A stretch of DNA of 64,000 nucleotides, taken from positions 124,001 through 188,000 of the forward strand of contig NZ_CADIJM010000002.1 of assembly GCF_902859585.1 (NCBI RefSeq), in the 5' to 3' direction. Shown in pieces: positions 25,869-33,648 of the stretch; position 1 is the first letter of the stretch, and the number at the start of each line of letters is the position of its first letter. This DNA is from Achromobacter animicus. Its GTDB lineage: Bacteria > Pseudomonadota > Gammaproteobacteria > Burkholderiales > Burkholderiaceae_B. The notes beneath the pieces were generated by a model, which saw only the letters and a program-made list of their open reading frames with translations, was not told the DNA's origin and made no database searches. Position numbers and translations under genes: made by a program.

Positions 25869-26702
25869 ATGACCGCGCCCCAGATCAAGAGTCTGCTGCT
25901 CGATGCGCGGCTGCCGCGCCTGGAAGTGCGCATGCTGCTGGAGCACGTATTGAACAAGCCGCGCGCGTGGCTGCTGGCGCACGATACCGATGCGTTGGCG
26001 CCGGAGGTGGCGGCGGCGTACGAGGCGTTGGCGCAGCGCCGGCAGGCGGGGGAACCCATGGCCTATCTGCTGGGTCATCGCGAATTCATGGGACACCGGT
26101 TCCGCGTGACTCCCGACGTGCTGATTCCCCGCCCCGATACGGAAGTCCTGGTGGAAACCGCGCTGGAATGCATCGATGGCATCACCGGGCCGATGGTGCT
26201 GGACCTGGGCACGGGCAGCGGCGCGATCGCGGTGTCGATCGCCCTGGCGCGCCGTGACGCGCGGGTGATGGCGTCGGACGTCAGCGCGGCCGCACTGGCG
26301 GTGGCTGCCGGCAACGCGTGGGATTTGACGGCCGCGGTGCGCTTCGTGGAAGGAAGCTGGTACGACGCGGTGCCGGCCGGCGAAGGATTTGATCTGATCG
26401 TGTCGAATCCACCCTATGTGGCCAGCGACGATCCGCATCTGGATCAGGGCGACCTGCGCTTTGAGCCGCGGGGGGCGCTGACTGATGGCGCGGGCGGACT
26501 GGAAGATCTGGCGCGTATCGTCCAAGGCGCGGGCGCCCATCTGAAACCCGGCGGCTCGCTCTGGATGGAGCATGGCTGGGATCAGGCGGAGCAGGTACGG
26601 GACATGCTCCGCCAGGCGGGGTTCGCAGATGTGCACAGCCGCCAGGACCTGGCGGGGATCGAGCGGATCTCGGGCGGGCGTTTGCCGGTCGCAGGTGCCT
26701 GA
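25869..26702 (+). CDS. prmC: Release factor glutamine methyltransferase
   Basis: 277 aa from ATG 25869. SAM-binding motif DLGTGSG (112-118) and the catalytic NPPY (180-183) that methylates the GGQ glutamine of release factors; LGHREFMG and LIPRPDTE are family signatures. N-terminal helical substrate domain ~1-80. Follows prfA by 10 bases. Confidence 0.96.
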   Translation: MTAPQIKSLLLDARLPRLEVRMLLEHVLNKPRAWLLAHDTDALAPEVAAAYEALAQRRQAGEPMAYLLGHREFMGHRFRVTPDVLIPRPDTEVLVETALECIDGITGPMVLDLGTGSGAIAVSIALARRDARVMASDVSAAALAVAAGNAWDLTAAVRFVEGSWYDAVPAGEGFDLIVSNPPYVASDDPHLDQGDLRFEPRGALTDGAGGLEDLARIVQGAGAHLKPGGSLWMEHGWDQAEQVRDMLRQAGFADVHSRQDLAGIERISGGRLPVAGA

Positions 26703-26791
26703 GCGCAGCGCACGGCCCGACATTTGCTGTTGCATCTGCCGGATATACCGGCGCCGCGCCGGGGTAATCGGGCGGTTTTCCCGGCTGTACC

Positions 26792-26797
26792 TATAAT
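26792..26797 (+). promoter_or_regulatory. Candidate -10 element for grxD-ubiX
   Basis: A perfect TATAAT lies 36 bp upstream of the grxD start, in the 130-bp gap after prmC. No matching -35 hexamer is seen at the right distance, so it would need an activator. Confidence 0.35.
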
Positions 26798-26832
26798 TGA
26801 CCCATTCCGTTTTGCCTGTCCAAGAGACCACC

Positions 26833-27159
26833 ATGAGCGACGTTCAAGAATTCATCCGTGAAACCGTTACCCAGCACCCCGTCGTGCTGTTCATGAAGGG
26901 CACCGCCCAGTTCCCGCAATGCGGGTTCTCCGGCAAGGCCATTCAAATCCTGAAGGGCTGTGGCGTGAAGAAGCTCGTCACGGTCAATGTGCTGGAGGAC
27001 GACGAAGTCCGCCAGGGAATCAAGGAATTCTCCAGCTGGCCCACCATTCCGCAGCTGTACGTGTCCGGCGAGTTCATCGGCGGCTCGGACATCATGAATG
27101 AAATGAACGAGTCCGGCGAACTGAAGACGCTGCTGGAGCAATCCGGCGCCACGGCTTAA
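26833..27159 (+). CDS. grxD: Monothiol glutaredoxin, Grx4/GrxD type
   Basis: 108 aa from ATG 26833. Active-site CGFS with C30 ([11 protein letters not shown]), [11 protein letters not shown] and [19 protein letters not shown] glutathione-binding segments. Binds a glutathione-coordinated [2Fe-2S] cluster and acts in Fe-S transfer in the cytosol. ubiX follows after 7 bases. Confidence 0.95.
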   Translation: MSDVQEFIRETVTQHPVVLFMKGTAQFPQCGFSGKAIQILKGCGVKKLVTVNVLEDDEVRQGIKEFSSWPTIPQLYVSGEFIGGSDIMNEMNESGELKTLLEQSGATA

Positions 27160-27166
27160 CGCCATC

Positions 27167-27727
27167 ATGCGGCGGCTCGTCGTCGGCATCACGGGCGCCA
27201 CCGGCGCGCTCTACGCGGTGCGCATGCTGCAGACGCTGCGCAACGTCGAAGACGTCGAGTCGCATCTGGTGGTGTCCGCTTCTGGCGTGCTGAACATCAA
27301 GCATGAACTCGATGTCAGCCGCCAGGACGTCTATGCGCTGGCCGATCACGTGCACAGCATTCGCGACGTGGGCGCCACGCTGGCCAGCGGCGCGTTCCAG
27401 ACCGCGGGCATGGTGATCGTGCCGTGCTCGATGCGCACGCTGGCGGCGGTGGCGCATGGCCTGTCCGATAACCTCATCACGCGCGCCGCCGACGTCACGC
27501 TCAAAGAGCGCCGCCGCCTGGTGATGATGGTGCGCGAGACGCCGTTCAATCTGGCGCACCTGCGCAACATGACGGCCGTGACTGAAATGGGCGGCATCGT
27601 GTTTCCGCCGCTGCCGGCGTTTTATCACCGGCCCAAGTCCATCGATGAAATGGTGGACCACACCGTGGCCCGCGTCCTGGAAATGTTCGACATCGTCGTG
27701 CCCGGTCCGCACTGGGAAGGCACTTAG
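27167..27727 (+). CDS. ubiX: Flavin prenyltransferase UbiX
   Basis: 186 aa. Begins RRLVVGITGATGALYAVRML, with VIVPCSMRTLAAVAHG and RRRLVMMVRETPF conserved. Makes prenylated FMN, the cofactor of UbiD decarboxylases used in ubiquinone synthesis and aromatic-acid metabolism. No ubiD is in the window. Probably co-transcribed with grxD. Confidence 0.94.
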   Translation: MRRLVVGITGATGALYAVRMLQTLRNVEDVESHLVVSASGVLNIKHELDVSRQDVYALADHVHSIRDVGATLASGAFQTAGMVIVPCSMRTLAAVAHGLSDNLITRAADVTLKERRRLVMMVRETPFNLAHLRNMTAVTEMGGIVFPPLPAFYHRPKSIDEMVDHTVARVLEMFDIVVPGPHWEGT

Positions 27728-27791
27728 CAGGTTCTCGCCTTTGCCTAGCCGCAAGGCTTGCGCTTGACGCGCCTCGTGCAATGATCGCCGG

Positions 27792-27813
27792 CGGCCCCGC
27801 TTGAGCGGGGCCG
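27792..27813. terminator. Hairpin between convergent ubiX and the DUF6817-like gene
   Basis: Perfect CGGCCCCGC (27792-27800) / GCGGGGCCG (27805-27813) stem with a TTGA loop. No T-tract on either side, so termination would be weak or Rho-assisted; its position between two convergent stops supports that role. Confidence 0.55.
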
Positions 27814-27831
27814 TCTGCATCAGGGCGGTTC

Positions 27832-28905
27832 TTATTCCACCAGCCCCATCCCATTCATCGCGGCCAGATTCTCCGGCCATTTGCGCGCCCGCGCATTTTG
27901 CAGCTCGATGCGCGCCCAGGCCATCCATCCGGCCCATTCAATCCGTTTATCCCACGCGGTGCCCCACGCCTGAAGCGCGCCCAGCCCCGCGGCGGCGTGC
28001 TGTTCCGCGACCTCGAATTCTCCGGCCGTCAGCGCCAGTTGCGCCAGCAGCAGGCGCGGCTCGCCCACCCAGGGGTTGTGTTCGACCGCGGCTTCCAGCA
28101 TGTGCCGCGCGCTGTCCATTTCGGTCAACGGGTGCATGCGCGTGAGGACCTGCCAGTACAGCGCGCTGGCCGCCGCTTCGTCGCGCGGGCTGAGCGTGGC
28201 GCGGCAGTGGTCGAACGCGGGCGGGATGGGAATGCCGGTGTCCTGCGGCATGCGCGACAGCGGCGCCAGCAGATGGGACAGCATCGACAGGATGTTCGAC
28301 GGCGGCTTGAGCGGGCCGGGCCACAGCGACGAGGCCCAGTTCGTTTTCAGGTCGCGGCGCTGCTGCTGCGGATAGCCCGCGAAGATCTCGTCCTGCCAGC
28401 TGTGCCATTGCTCGCCGATGTCGGCGGCGGACACGACGGTGAACGCCGCGACCTGGCGCGGCGTGAAGGTGAAGACCTGTCCATCGGCGCCTTCCAGCGT
28501 CAGGCCTTCCGGTCCCGTGCCCTGGCCTTGCAGGATCGCCTGCACGAAGCGTGTGCGCGGCATGGCGCAAAAGAGACTGACCCATTCCTCGGCTTCGGTG
28601 CCCAGCACGTCGCGCAGCGTGTTGCGCTCGCGTTCGCGGTCAAACAGGGTGAGGTCTACGTATTCGTTGCCGTAGACGCTGTGGAACAGGCCCAGGAGGC
28701 GCACTTCGCGCGGCTGGTTCCAGAGCGCCAGCGTGCGGTAGACGCCCAGCAGATGATGCTTGAAGGTGCCGGCCTTGTGCCAGTCTTCGCCCGCGCTGCG
28801 TGCAAACAGCAGGTCGAGCAGGACGGGCAGGTCGGCGTCGACGGCGGCGTAGTGGTCGGCCAGCAGCGCGCGCGCGTGCGGATGGAGTTCGGGGGTGGTG
28901 GACAT
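27832..28905 (-). CDS. DUF6817-like protein with C-terminal helical repeats, function unknown
   Basis: 357 aa from ATG 28905 (MSTTPELHPHARALLADHY); upstream codons to 28998 are not convincing. The N-terminal half resembles a small HD-like helical domain: GTFKHHLLGVYRTLALWNQP, then GLFHSVYGNEYVDLTLFD, with several His/Asp that could bind metal. The last ~120 residues look like TPR-type helices (PWVGEPRLLLAQLALTAGEF; AEQHAAAGLGALQAWG). No signal peptide. Single gene, convergent with ubiX. The family name is recalled, not searched. Confidence 0.6.
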   Translation of the reverse strand: MSTTPELHPHARALLADHYAAVDADLPVLLDLLFARSAGEDWHKAGTFKHHLLGVYRTLALWNQPREVRLLGLFHSVYGNEYVDLTLFDRERERNTLRDVLGTEAEEWVSLFCAMPRTRFVQAILQGQGTGPEGLTLEGADGQVFTFTPRQVAAFTVVSAADIGEQWHSWQDEIFAGYPQQQRRDLKTNWASSLWPGPLKPPSNILSMLSHLLAPLSRMPQDTGIPIPPAFDHCRATLSPRDEAAASALYWQVLTRMHPLTEMDSARHMLEAAVEHNPWVGEPRLLLAQLALTAGEFEVAEQHAAAGLGALQAWGTAWDKRIEWAGWMAWARIELQNARARKWPENLAAMNGMGLVE

Positions 28906-28999
28906 GGTTGGCGGGTTGGTTGGATGAAAGCAGGCTCTATTGTGTCCGCATGCGCCAGCGCTGTCATCGCGGTGTTTATATCGAAATCCGCATATCAAT

Positions 29000-29011
29000 A
29001 TGAATATTCAT
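29000..29011. promoter_or_regulatory. 12-bp perfect palindrome upstream of the MetQ-like gene
   Basis: ATGAATATTCAT, 84 bp before the MetQ-like start and in an AT-rich patch, could be an operator. A weak TTCCGG-17 bp-TAGAAT promoter (29015-29043) follows it. I see no SAM-riboswitch-like structure. Confidence 0.3.
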
Positions 29012-29094
29012 CGCTTCCGGTTTTGAAGCGCGCTCACTAGAATCCGGGGTCATTGTTCCAATCCTCAATCGTTGAAACCTCTAGAGACTTTCCC

Positions 29095-29889
29095 ATGCGC
29101 CTTCGCCATTCCCTCGCCGTTTTTGCCACCATTCTCGGTTTTGCCGGCACCTCGGCGATGGCGCAGGACGCCGAGCTGAAAGTGGGCGTCACCGTCGGCC
29201 CGCACGCGCAGATCGGCGAAGTCGTGCAGCAGGTCGCCGCCAAGCAGGGCCTGAAGGTCAAGCTGATCGAGTTCAGCGACTTCATCCAGCCCAACGCCGC
29301 GCTGGACGCCAAGGAGCTGGACGTGAACATCTACCAGCACAAGCCTTTCCTGGAATCGCAGAACAAGGCGCGCGGCTACAAGCTGGTGCCGGTGGCGACC
29401 GCGGTGGTGCAGCAGATGGGCATCTATTCCAAGCGCCTGAAGTCGCTGGACGATCTGCCGCAAGGCGGCAAGGTGGCCATCCCGAACGATCCGACCAACG
29501 GCGCCCGCGCGCTGCTCGTGCTGCAGGCCGCCAAGCTCATCAAGCTGAAGGACGGCGTGACGGTGACGGCGTCGATCTTCGATATCGCCGAGAACCCCAA
29601 GAACCTGAAGTTCGTCGAGATCGAGGCCGCGCAACTGCCGCACTCGCTCAAGGACGTGGACGCCGCGGCCGTGAACTCGGCGTACGCCATCCCCGCCGGC
29701 CTGTCGCCCGCCAAGGACGCGCTGGTGCTGGAAAGCAAGGACGCGCCGTTCGCGCCCGTCGTCATCGCCGCGCGCGAAGACAACAAGAACGATCCGCGCA
29801 TCGCGCGCTTCATCAAGGCCTACCAGTCCGACGAGGTGAAAACCTTCGTGGCCAAGCAGTTCCCCGGCGCATACACGACGTCCTGGTAA
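29095..29889 (+). CDS. MetQ/NlpA family ABC substrate-binding protein
   Basis: 264 aa from ATG 29095, giving a signal peptide (MRLRHSLAVFATILGF...AMAQ). Mature part has the NlpA-family pattern LKVGVTVGPHAQIGEVVQ, LKVKLIEFSDFIQPNAALD, DVNIYQHKPFLE and IPNDPTNGARALLVLQ. There is no lipobox cysteine, so it is soluble periplasmic rather than a lipoprotein. No MetN or MetI gene is adjacent. Methionine or a thio-metabolite is the likely ligand, supported by the acireductone dioxygenase gene 11 bases downstream. Confidence 0.85.
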   Translation: MRLRHSLAVFATILGFAGTSAMAQDAELKVGVTVGPHAQIGEVVQQVAAKQGLKVKLIEFSDFIQPNAALDAKELDVNIYQHKPFLESQNKARGYKLVPVATAVVQQMGIYSKRLKSLDDLPQGGKVAIPNDPTNGARALLVLQAAKLIKLKDGVTVTASIFDIAENPKNLKFVEIEAAQLPHSLKDVDAAAVNSAYAIPAGLSPAKDALVLESKDAPFAPVVIAAREDNKNDPRIARFIKAYQSDEVKTFVAKQFPGAYTTSW

Positions 29890-29900
29890 GCCGTCTGCCC

Positions 29901-30440
29901 ATGTCCACCCTGACGATCTATCCCGACAACGCGCCGGATTCCGCGCGCGTGCTGGACGACGCGGCCGACGTGCAGCGCGAGCTGGCGGCCATCGGCGTGC
30001 GCTTCGAACGCTGGACCGCAGCGGCGCCGCTTGGATCTGGCGCATCGCCCAAGGCGGTGCTGGCTGCCTACCGGCCGCAGATCGATCAGTTGATGGCCGA
30101 GCGCGGCTACCGGGCCGTGGACGTCATCAGCCTGGACGCCACGCATCCGGACCGCGCGGCGCTGCGGCGCAAGTTCCTGGCCGAGCACACGCATGCCGAT
30201 GACGAAGTGCGCTTTTTTGTGGCCGGCAGTGGGCTGTTCGTGCTTCATGCCGAAGGCCGCGTCTATGCGGCGCTGTGCGAGAAAGACGATCTGATCTCCG
30301 TGCCGGCTGGCATCCCGCACTGGTTCGACATGGGCTCGTCGCCGGCCTTCACCTGCATCCGGCTGTTCAACGATCCGGCTGGCTGGACCGCGCAGTTCAC
30401 CGGTGACGACATCGCCACGCGTTTCCCGGTCTTGCCTTGA
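29901..30440 (+). CDS. mtnD: Acireductone dioxygenase (methionine salvage)
   Basis: 179 aa cupin. The four metal ligands sit exactly where the family has them: H96, H98, E102 (EHTHADDE) and H140 (GIPHWFD). With Fe it makes the 2-keto acid precursor of methionine plus formate; with Ni the off-pathway products. The usual partner mtnC and mtnB genes are absent here. Start 11 bases after the MetQ-like stop suggests an operon. Confidence 0.92.
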   Translation: MSTLTIYPDNAPDSARVLDDAADVQRELAAIGVRFERWTAAAPLGSGASPKAVLAAYRPQIDQLMAERGYRAVDVISLDATHPDRAALRRKFLAEHTHADDEVRFFVAGSGLFVLHAEGRVYAALCEKDDLISVPAGIPHWFDMGSSPAFTCIRLFNDPAGWTAQFTGDDIATRFPVLP

Positions 30441-30456
30441 GACGGATGCGGAGCGC

Positions 30457-31359
30457 CTACCCGCGCGCCAGCCACGTCTGCACCTCTTTCTCCAATCCTT
30501 CCTGCAGCACCTGCGCCGGCGCGCTCATGGCGCGGTCGCGCGACCACACCATCGCCAGCACCGGATCCTCCAGCGCCAGCAGTTGGCGTGTCACCAGACC
30601 CTGACGCTCGGCGTAATGCGCGCCCAGGCTTTCCACGATGGCGACACCCAATCCCTGCGCCGCCAGCGCGCAGGCGGCCGACGACTGCGCCGCCTCGATG
30701 ATCGGGCGATAGGGCAGTCCGCGCGCCTCCAGTGCCTGGCGCGTCGCGCGGCCGGCGGGTAGGGCGGGGGCGAGGACAATCGGTCCCGCCTCGGCCACCT
30801 CGTCCAGCGTCAGATCGGTCCGCTTTGCCCACGGATGGTCCTGAGGCATCACTGCGTGCAGTCCCAACGGCGCGAGCCGCAGGCTGGACACCCGGTCGAT
30901 GTCCGGCGGCGAGCCGATGATGATGCCCAGATCGATGCGGTGATCCACCGCCATCTCGATGATTTCCAGCGCGGTGCCGGCGCGCACGGTCACGGCAACC
31001 GCCGGATGGGCGCGGCGTACGCCGGCCAGGGCAGGAGGCAGCAGGCTGGACGCGGCGATGGCGACGGCGCCCACGTCCAGCCGCGCCAACGCGCCCTGGC
31101 GGATGTCGACGGCCAGCCGGTCAACGGCCTCGATGCCGGCCAGCGCATTGAGCACTTCGGGAATCAGCGCGCGGCCCTGGCTGGTCAGGTGCAGCCGGCG
31201 GTTCTCGCGGCTGAACAGCGCAAAGCCCAACCGCGTTTCCATGTCGCGCAGGAGTGCGCTGGCGGCGGGCTGCGTCATGTTGACCGAGGCGGCTGCGGCG
31301 GTGACGGTATCGAGCCGGTACATGGCGCGCAGCAGCAGGAGTTCTCGCCGATTGAACAT
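30457..31359 (-). CDS. LysR family transcriptional regulator
   Basis: 300 aa. HTH with VTAAAASVNMTQPAASALLR and the typical LGFALFSRENRRLHLTSQGR; C-terminal effector domain. Its start codon overlaps a 17-bp palindrome, implying autorepression. Divergent from the enolase-superfamily gene at 31460, so it probably controls that gene and the Bug protein. Confidence 0.9.
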   Translation of the reverse strand: MFNRRELLLLRAMYRLDTVTAAAASVNMTQPAASALLRDMETRLGFALFSRENRRLHLTSQGRALIPEVLNALAGIEAVDRLAVDIRQGALARLDVGAVAIAASSLLPPALAGVRRAHPAVAVTVRAGTALEIIEMAVDHRIDLGIIIGSPPDIDRVSSLRLAPLGLHAVMPQDHPWAKRTDLTLDEVAEAGPIVLAPALPAGRATRQALEARGLPYRPIIEAAQSSAACALAAQGLGVAIVESLGAHYAERQGLVTRQLLALEDPVLAMVWSRDRAMSAPAQVLQEGLEKEVQTWLARG

Positions 31360-31406
31360 ATGAAATTCATATGGAAATAGTCAATTCATCTATTTGACCA
31401 TATGAA
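31357..31406. promoter_or_regulatory. LysR operator cluster in the divergent promoter
   Basis: CATATGAA-A-TTCATATG (31357-31373) is a palindrome overlapping the LysR start codon; a third half-site CATATGAA recurs at 31399-31406. Between them GTCAA-N9-TTGAC (31380-31398) forms a separate dyad. Repeated half-sites plus a second dyad resemble LysR recognition and activation sites. Confidence 0.6.
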
Positions 31407-31459
31407 CTGGCGGCCGCCAGAATAGCCCTTCGCATTCCGCATCTCGACGCCTCACTGCC

Positions 31460-32557
31460 ATGCCCGCCAACACCATTGTTTCCGTCACCTGCATTCCCTT
31501 GCGCCTGCCGTTCCATCACTGGAGCCCGTCGCCGCTGTTCGCGGGCCGTCCGCGCGACAAGCTCGACAGCGCGCTGGTGCGGGTGCAGACCGAAGACGGC
31601 ACGGTGGCCTGGGGCGAGTCGTATTGCGTAGAGCCGCGCGCGTTGCCCGCGATCTTCGAAACGCTGATCGCGCCGCTGGCCTGCGGGCGCGACGCGGACG
31701 ACGACACCCTGCTGCCGGGCATGCAGCGCACGCTGCACAACCTGGGCCGGTCCGGTCCCGTGGTGCACGCGCTGGCCGGGCTGGACATCGCCCTGTGGGA
31801 CCTGCGCGCCAAGCGCGCCGGTGTGCCGCTGTACGCGCTGCTGGGCGGCAAGCGCCGCGAGCGGGTCCGTGTGTATGCATCGCTGCTGCAGTATTACGGC
31901 AACGCCGAGCGCCTGGACGCCGTGACCACGCAGGCCCTGAACGAAGGCTATACCGAGATCAAGCTGCACGAGCGCACCGCCGACGCGCTGGCCGCCGTGC
32001 GCCGCAGCACGGGCCCGGGCGTGCCGATCATGGTCGATACGAACTGCGCGTGGCTGCCGGGCGAAGCCGAAGCCGCCATCGAGGCCATGCGCCCGCATGA
32101 TCCGTTCTGGATCGAAGAGCCCTTGTGGCCGCCGGAAGACGATCGCGCGCTGGCACGCCTGAAGCAGGCCTGCGGCATCCCGCTGGCCGTTGGCGAGAAC
32201 GCCAGCAGCGCCACCGATCTGGAGCGCGTGGTGGACACGGAAGCCGCGCAGTACGTGCAGCCCAGCGTCATCAAACTGGGCCTGACCGCCGCGTGGCGGA
32301 TTGCGCAGAAGTGCGCGGACTCAAGCGTCATCTGCGCGCCGCAGGTCGCATTTTTTGGCCCGGGCTATCTTGCCAGCCTGCATCTGATTGCCGCGCAGCA
32401 GACCGAGGTGTCGCTGGAACGCCTGTACGTCGAACTGGGGCACGTGCCGTACGGACGCACCGTGCCCATCGAGAACGGCTGGGTCAACGTGCCGGACGCA
32501 CCAGGGCTGGGCGCGGATCCGGAAGCGGCACTTGCCGAGGGCCAGTACAGCGCCTGA
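31460..32557 (+). CDS. Mandelate racemase/muconate lactonizing enzyme family protein
   Basis: 365 aa enolase-superfamily enzyme. Capping domain 1-130, then a TIM barrel with metal ligands D193 (MVDTNCAW), E219 (WIEEP) and E246 (VGENAS). The first-strand base motif reads K168-L-H170 (TEIKLHE) instead of the common KxK. These enzymes abstract the alpha-proton of a carboxylate to racemise, cycloisomerise or dehydrate it. Followed by a Bug binding protein (89-bp gap), so it probably acts on the imported acid, perhaps a sugar acid. Substrate unknown. Confidence 0.82.
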   Translation: MPANTIVSVTCIPLRLPFHHWSPSPLFAGRPRDKLDSALVRVQTEDGTVAWGESYCVEPRALPAIFETLIAPLACGRDADDDTLLPGMQRTLHNLGRSGPVVHALAGLDIALWDLRAKRAGVPLYALLGGKRRERVRVYASLLQYYGNAERLDAVTTQALNEGYTEIKLHERTADALAAVRRSTGPGVPIMVDTNCAWLPGEAEAAIEAMRPHDPFWIEEPLWPPEDDRALARLKQACGIPLAVGENASSATDLERVVDTEAAQYVQPSVIKLGLTAAWRIAQKCADSSVICAPQVAFFGPGYLASLHLIAAQQTEVSLERLYVELGHVPYGRTVPIENGWVNVPDAPGLGADPEAALAEGQYSA

Positions 32558-32646
32558 ACCCTGACCCGTAAAAAGCCAAACGCCAGACCGCCAAGAATCC
32601 ACAGGCCCGCAGAGGCCGCAAAGAACACGAACCTGGAGACAAAGAC

Positions 32647-33639
32647 ATGCACCCATCGCGCAGAACCTTCCTGATCAACAGCGCCGCTATGGCAGCGGGC
32701 GCCGCTGTGTTGCCGTGGTCCTTCGCGGCACGTGCCGCGCAGTACCCGGACAAGACGGTCCGCCTGTACATCCCGTACCCGCCGGGCGCGGCGACCGACA
32801 CGCTGGGCCGCATGGCGGGTCAGGTGTACGCCGAGGCGCTGGGCCAGCCCTTTGTCGTGGAAAACCGCGGCGGCGGCGGCACCACGATCGGCACGCGCGC
32901 GCTGGCGGTGTCCGCGCCGGACGGCTACACCATCGGCATGGTCGACTCCACGTTCACCATCAATCCCGCACTGCTGGGCGACCGTCAGCCGTACGACGCC
33001 ATCAAGGACTTCGCGCCGATCTCGCTGATGGCGACGGCGCCCTTCGTCATGGTGGTGCACCCGTCGGTCAAGGCGACCGACATTGCGTCGTTTCTGGCGC
33101 TGGCCAAGTCGCAGCCCGGCACGTTGTCGTTCGGGTCGGCGGGCGTGGGCAGCGGGCCGCATCTGGCTGGTGAGCAACTGCGCCAGCAGGCAGGCGTGGA
33201 CGTGTTGCACGTGCCTTACCGCGGCGGCGGCACCGTGATCACCGACCTCCTGGGCGGCCAGGTGCAGTTCGGCTTTGCCACCGTCCCGACGCTGCTTGAA
33301 CACATCAAGGCGGGCAAGCTGCGCGCGCTGGCGGTCACCAGCCCGCAACGCACGAGCCAGTTGCCCGACGTGCCCACGTTTGCCGAGGCCGGACTGCCGG
33401 GTGTGGATATCTCGCCGCTGTTCGGCGTGATTGCGCCGGCCGGTGTGCCGGAGCCGATCATCGAGCGCCTGTCGCAGACGCTGGGCGAATCCGTGCGCAA
33501 GGGCGCGCTGCGCGACAAGCTGGCCGGGCTGGGCTTTCAGCCGGTCGGCAGCACGCCGGCGGAGTTCGCAAAGCGCATCCGCGACGACGTGGCCAAGTGG
33601 ACCGCCGTGGTCCAGCGCGGCAACATCAAGGCCGAGTAA
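32647..33639 (+). CDS. Tripartite tricarboxylate transporter binding protein (Bug family)
   Basis: 330 aa. Tat-like signal peptide (HPSRRTFLINSAAMAAGAA...AARA-AQYP), then YPDKTVRLYIPYPPGAATD and ENRGGGGTTIGTRAL; the PYRGGGTVITDLLGGQVQFG segment is diagnostic. Periplasmic receptor for a carboxylate, probably the substrate of the enolase-superfamily enzyme just upstream. No permease genes nearby. Converges on the SDR gene 9 bases away. Confidence 0.88.
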   Translation: MHPSRRTFLINSAAMAAGAAVLPWSFAARAAQYPDKTVRLYIPYPPGAATDTLGRMAGQVYAEALGQPFVVENRGGGGTTIGTRALAVSAPDGYTIGMVDSTFTINPALLGDRQPYDAIKDFAPISLMATAPFVMVVHPSVKATDIASFLALAKSQPGTLSFGSAGVGSGPHLAGEQLRQQAGVDVLHVPYRGGGTVITDLLGGQVQFGFATVPTLLEHIKAGKLRALAVTSPQRTSQLPDVPTFAEAGLPGVDISPLFGVIAPAGVPEPIIERLSQTLGESVRKGALRDKLAGLGFQPVGSTPAEFAKRIRDDVAKWTAVVQRGNIKAE

Positions 33640-33648
33640 GCCGTCGCA

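Noticed and set aside
28999-29094. SAM or other riboswitch before the MetQ-like gene
   Set aside because: Only ~95 bp, no multi-helix core resembling a known methionine-related riboswitch; a simple palindrome is all I see.
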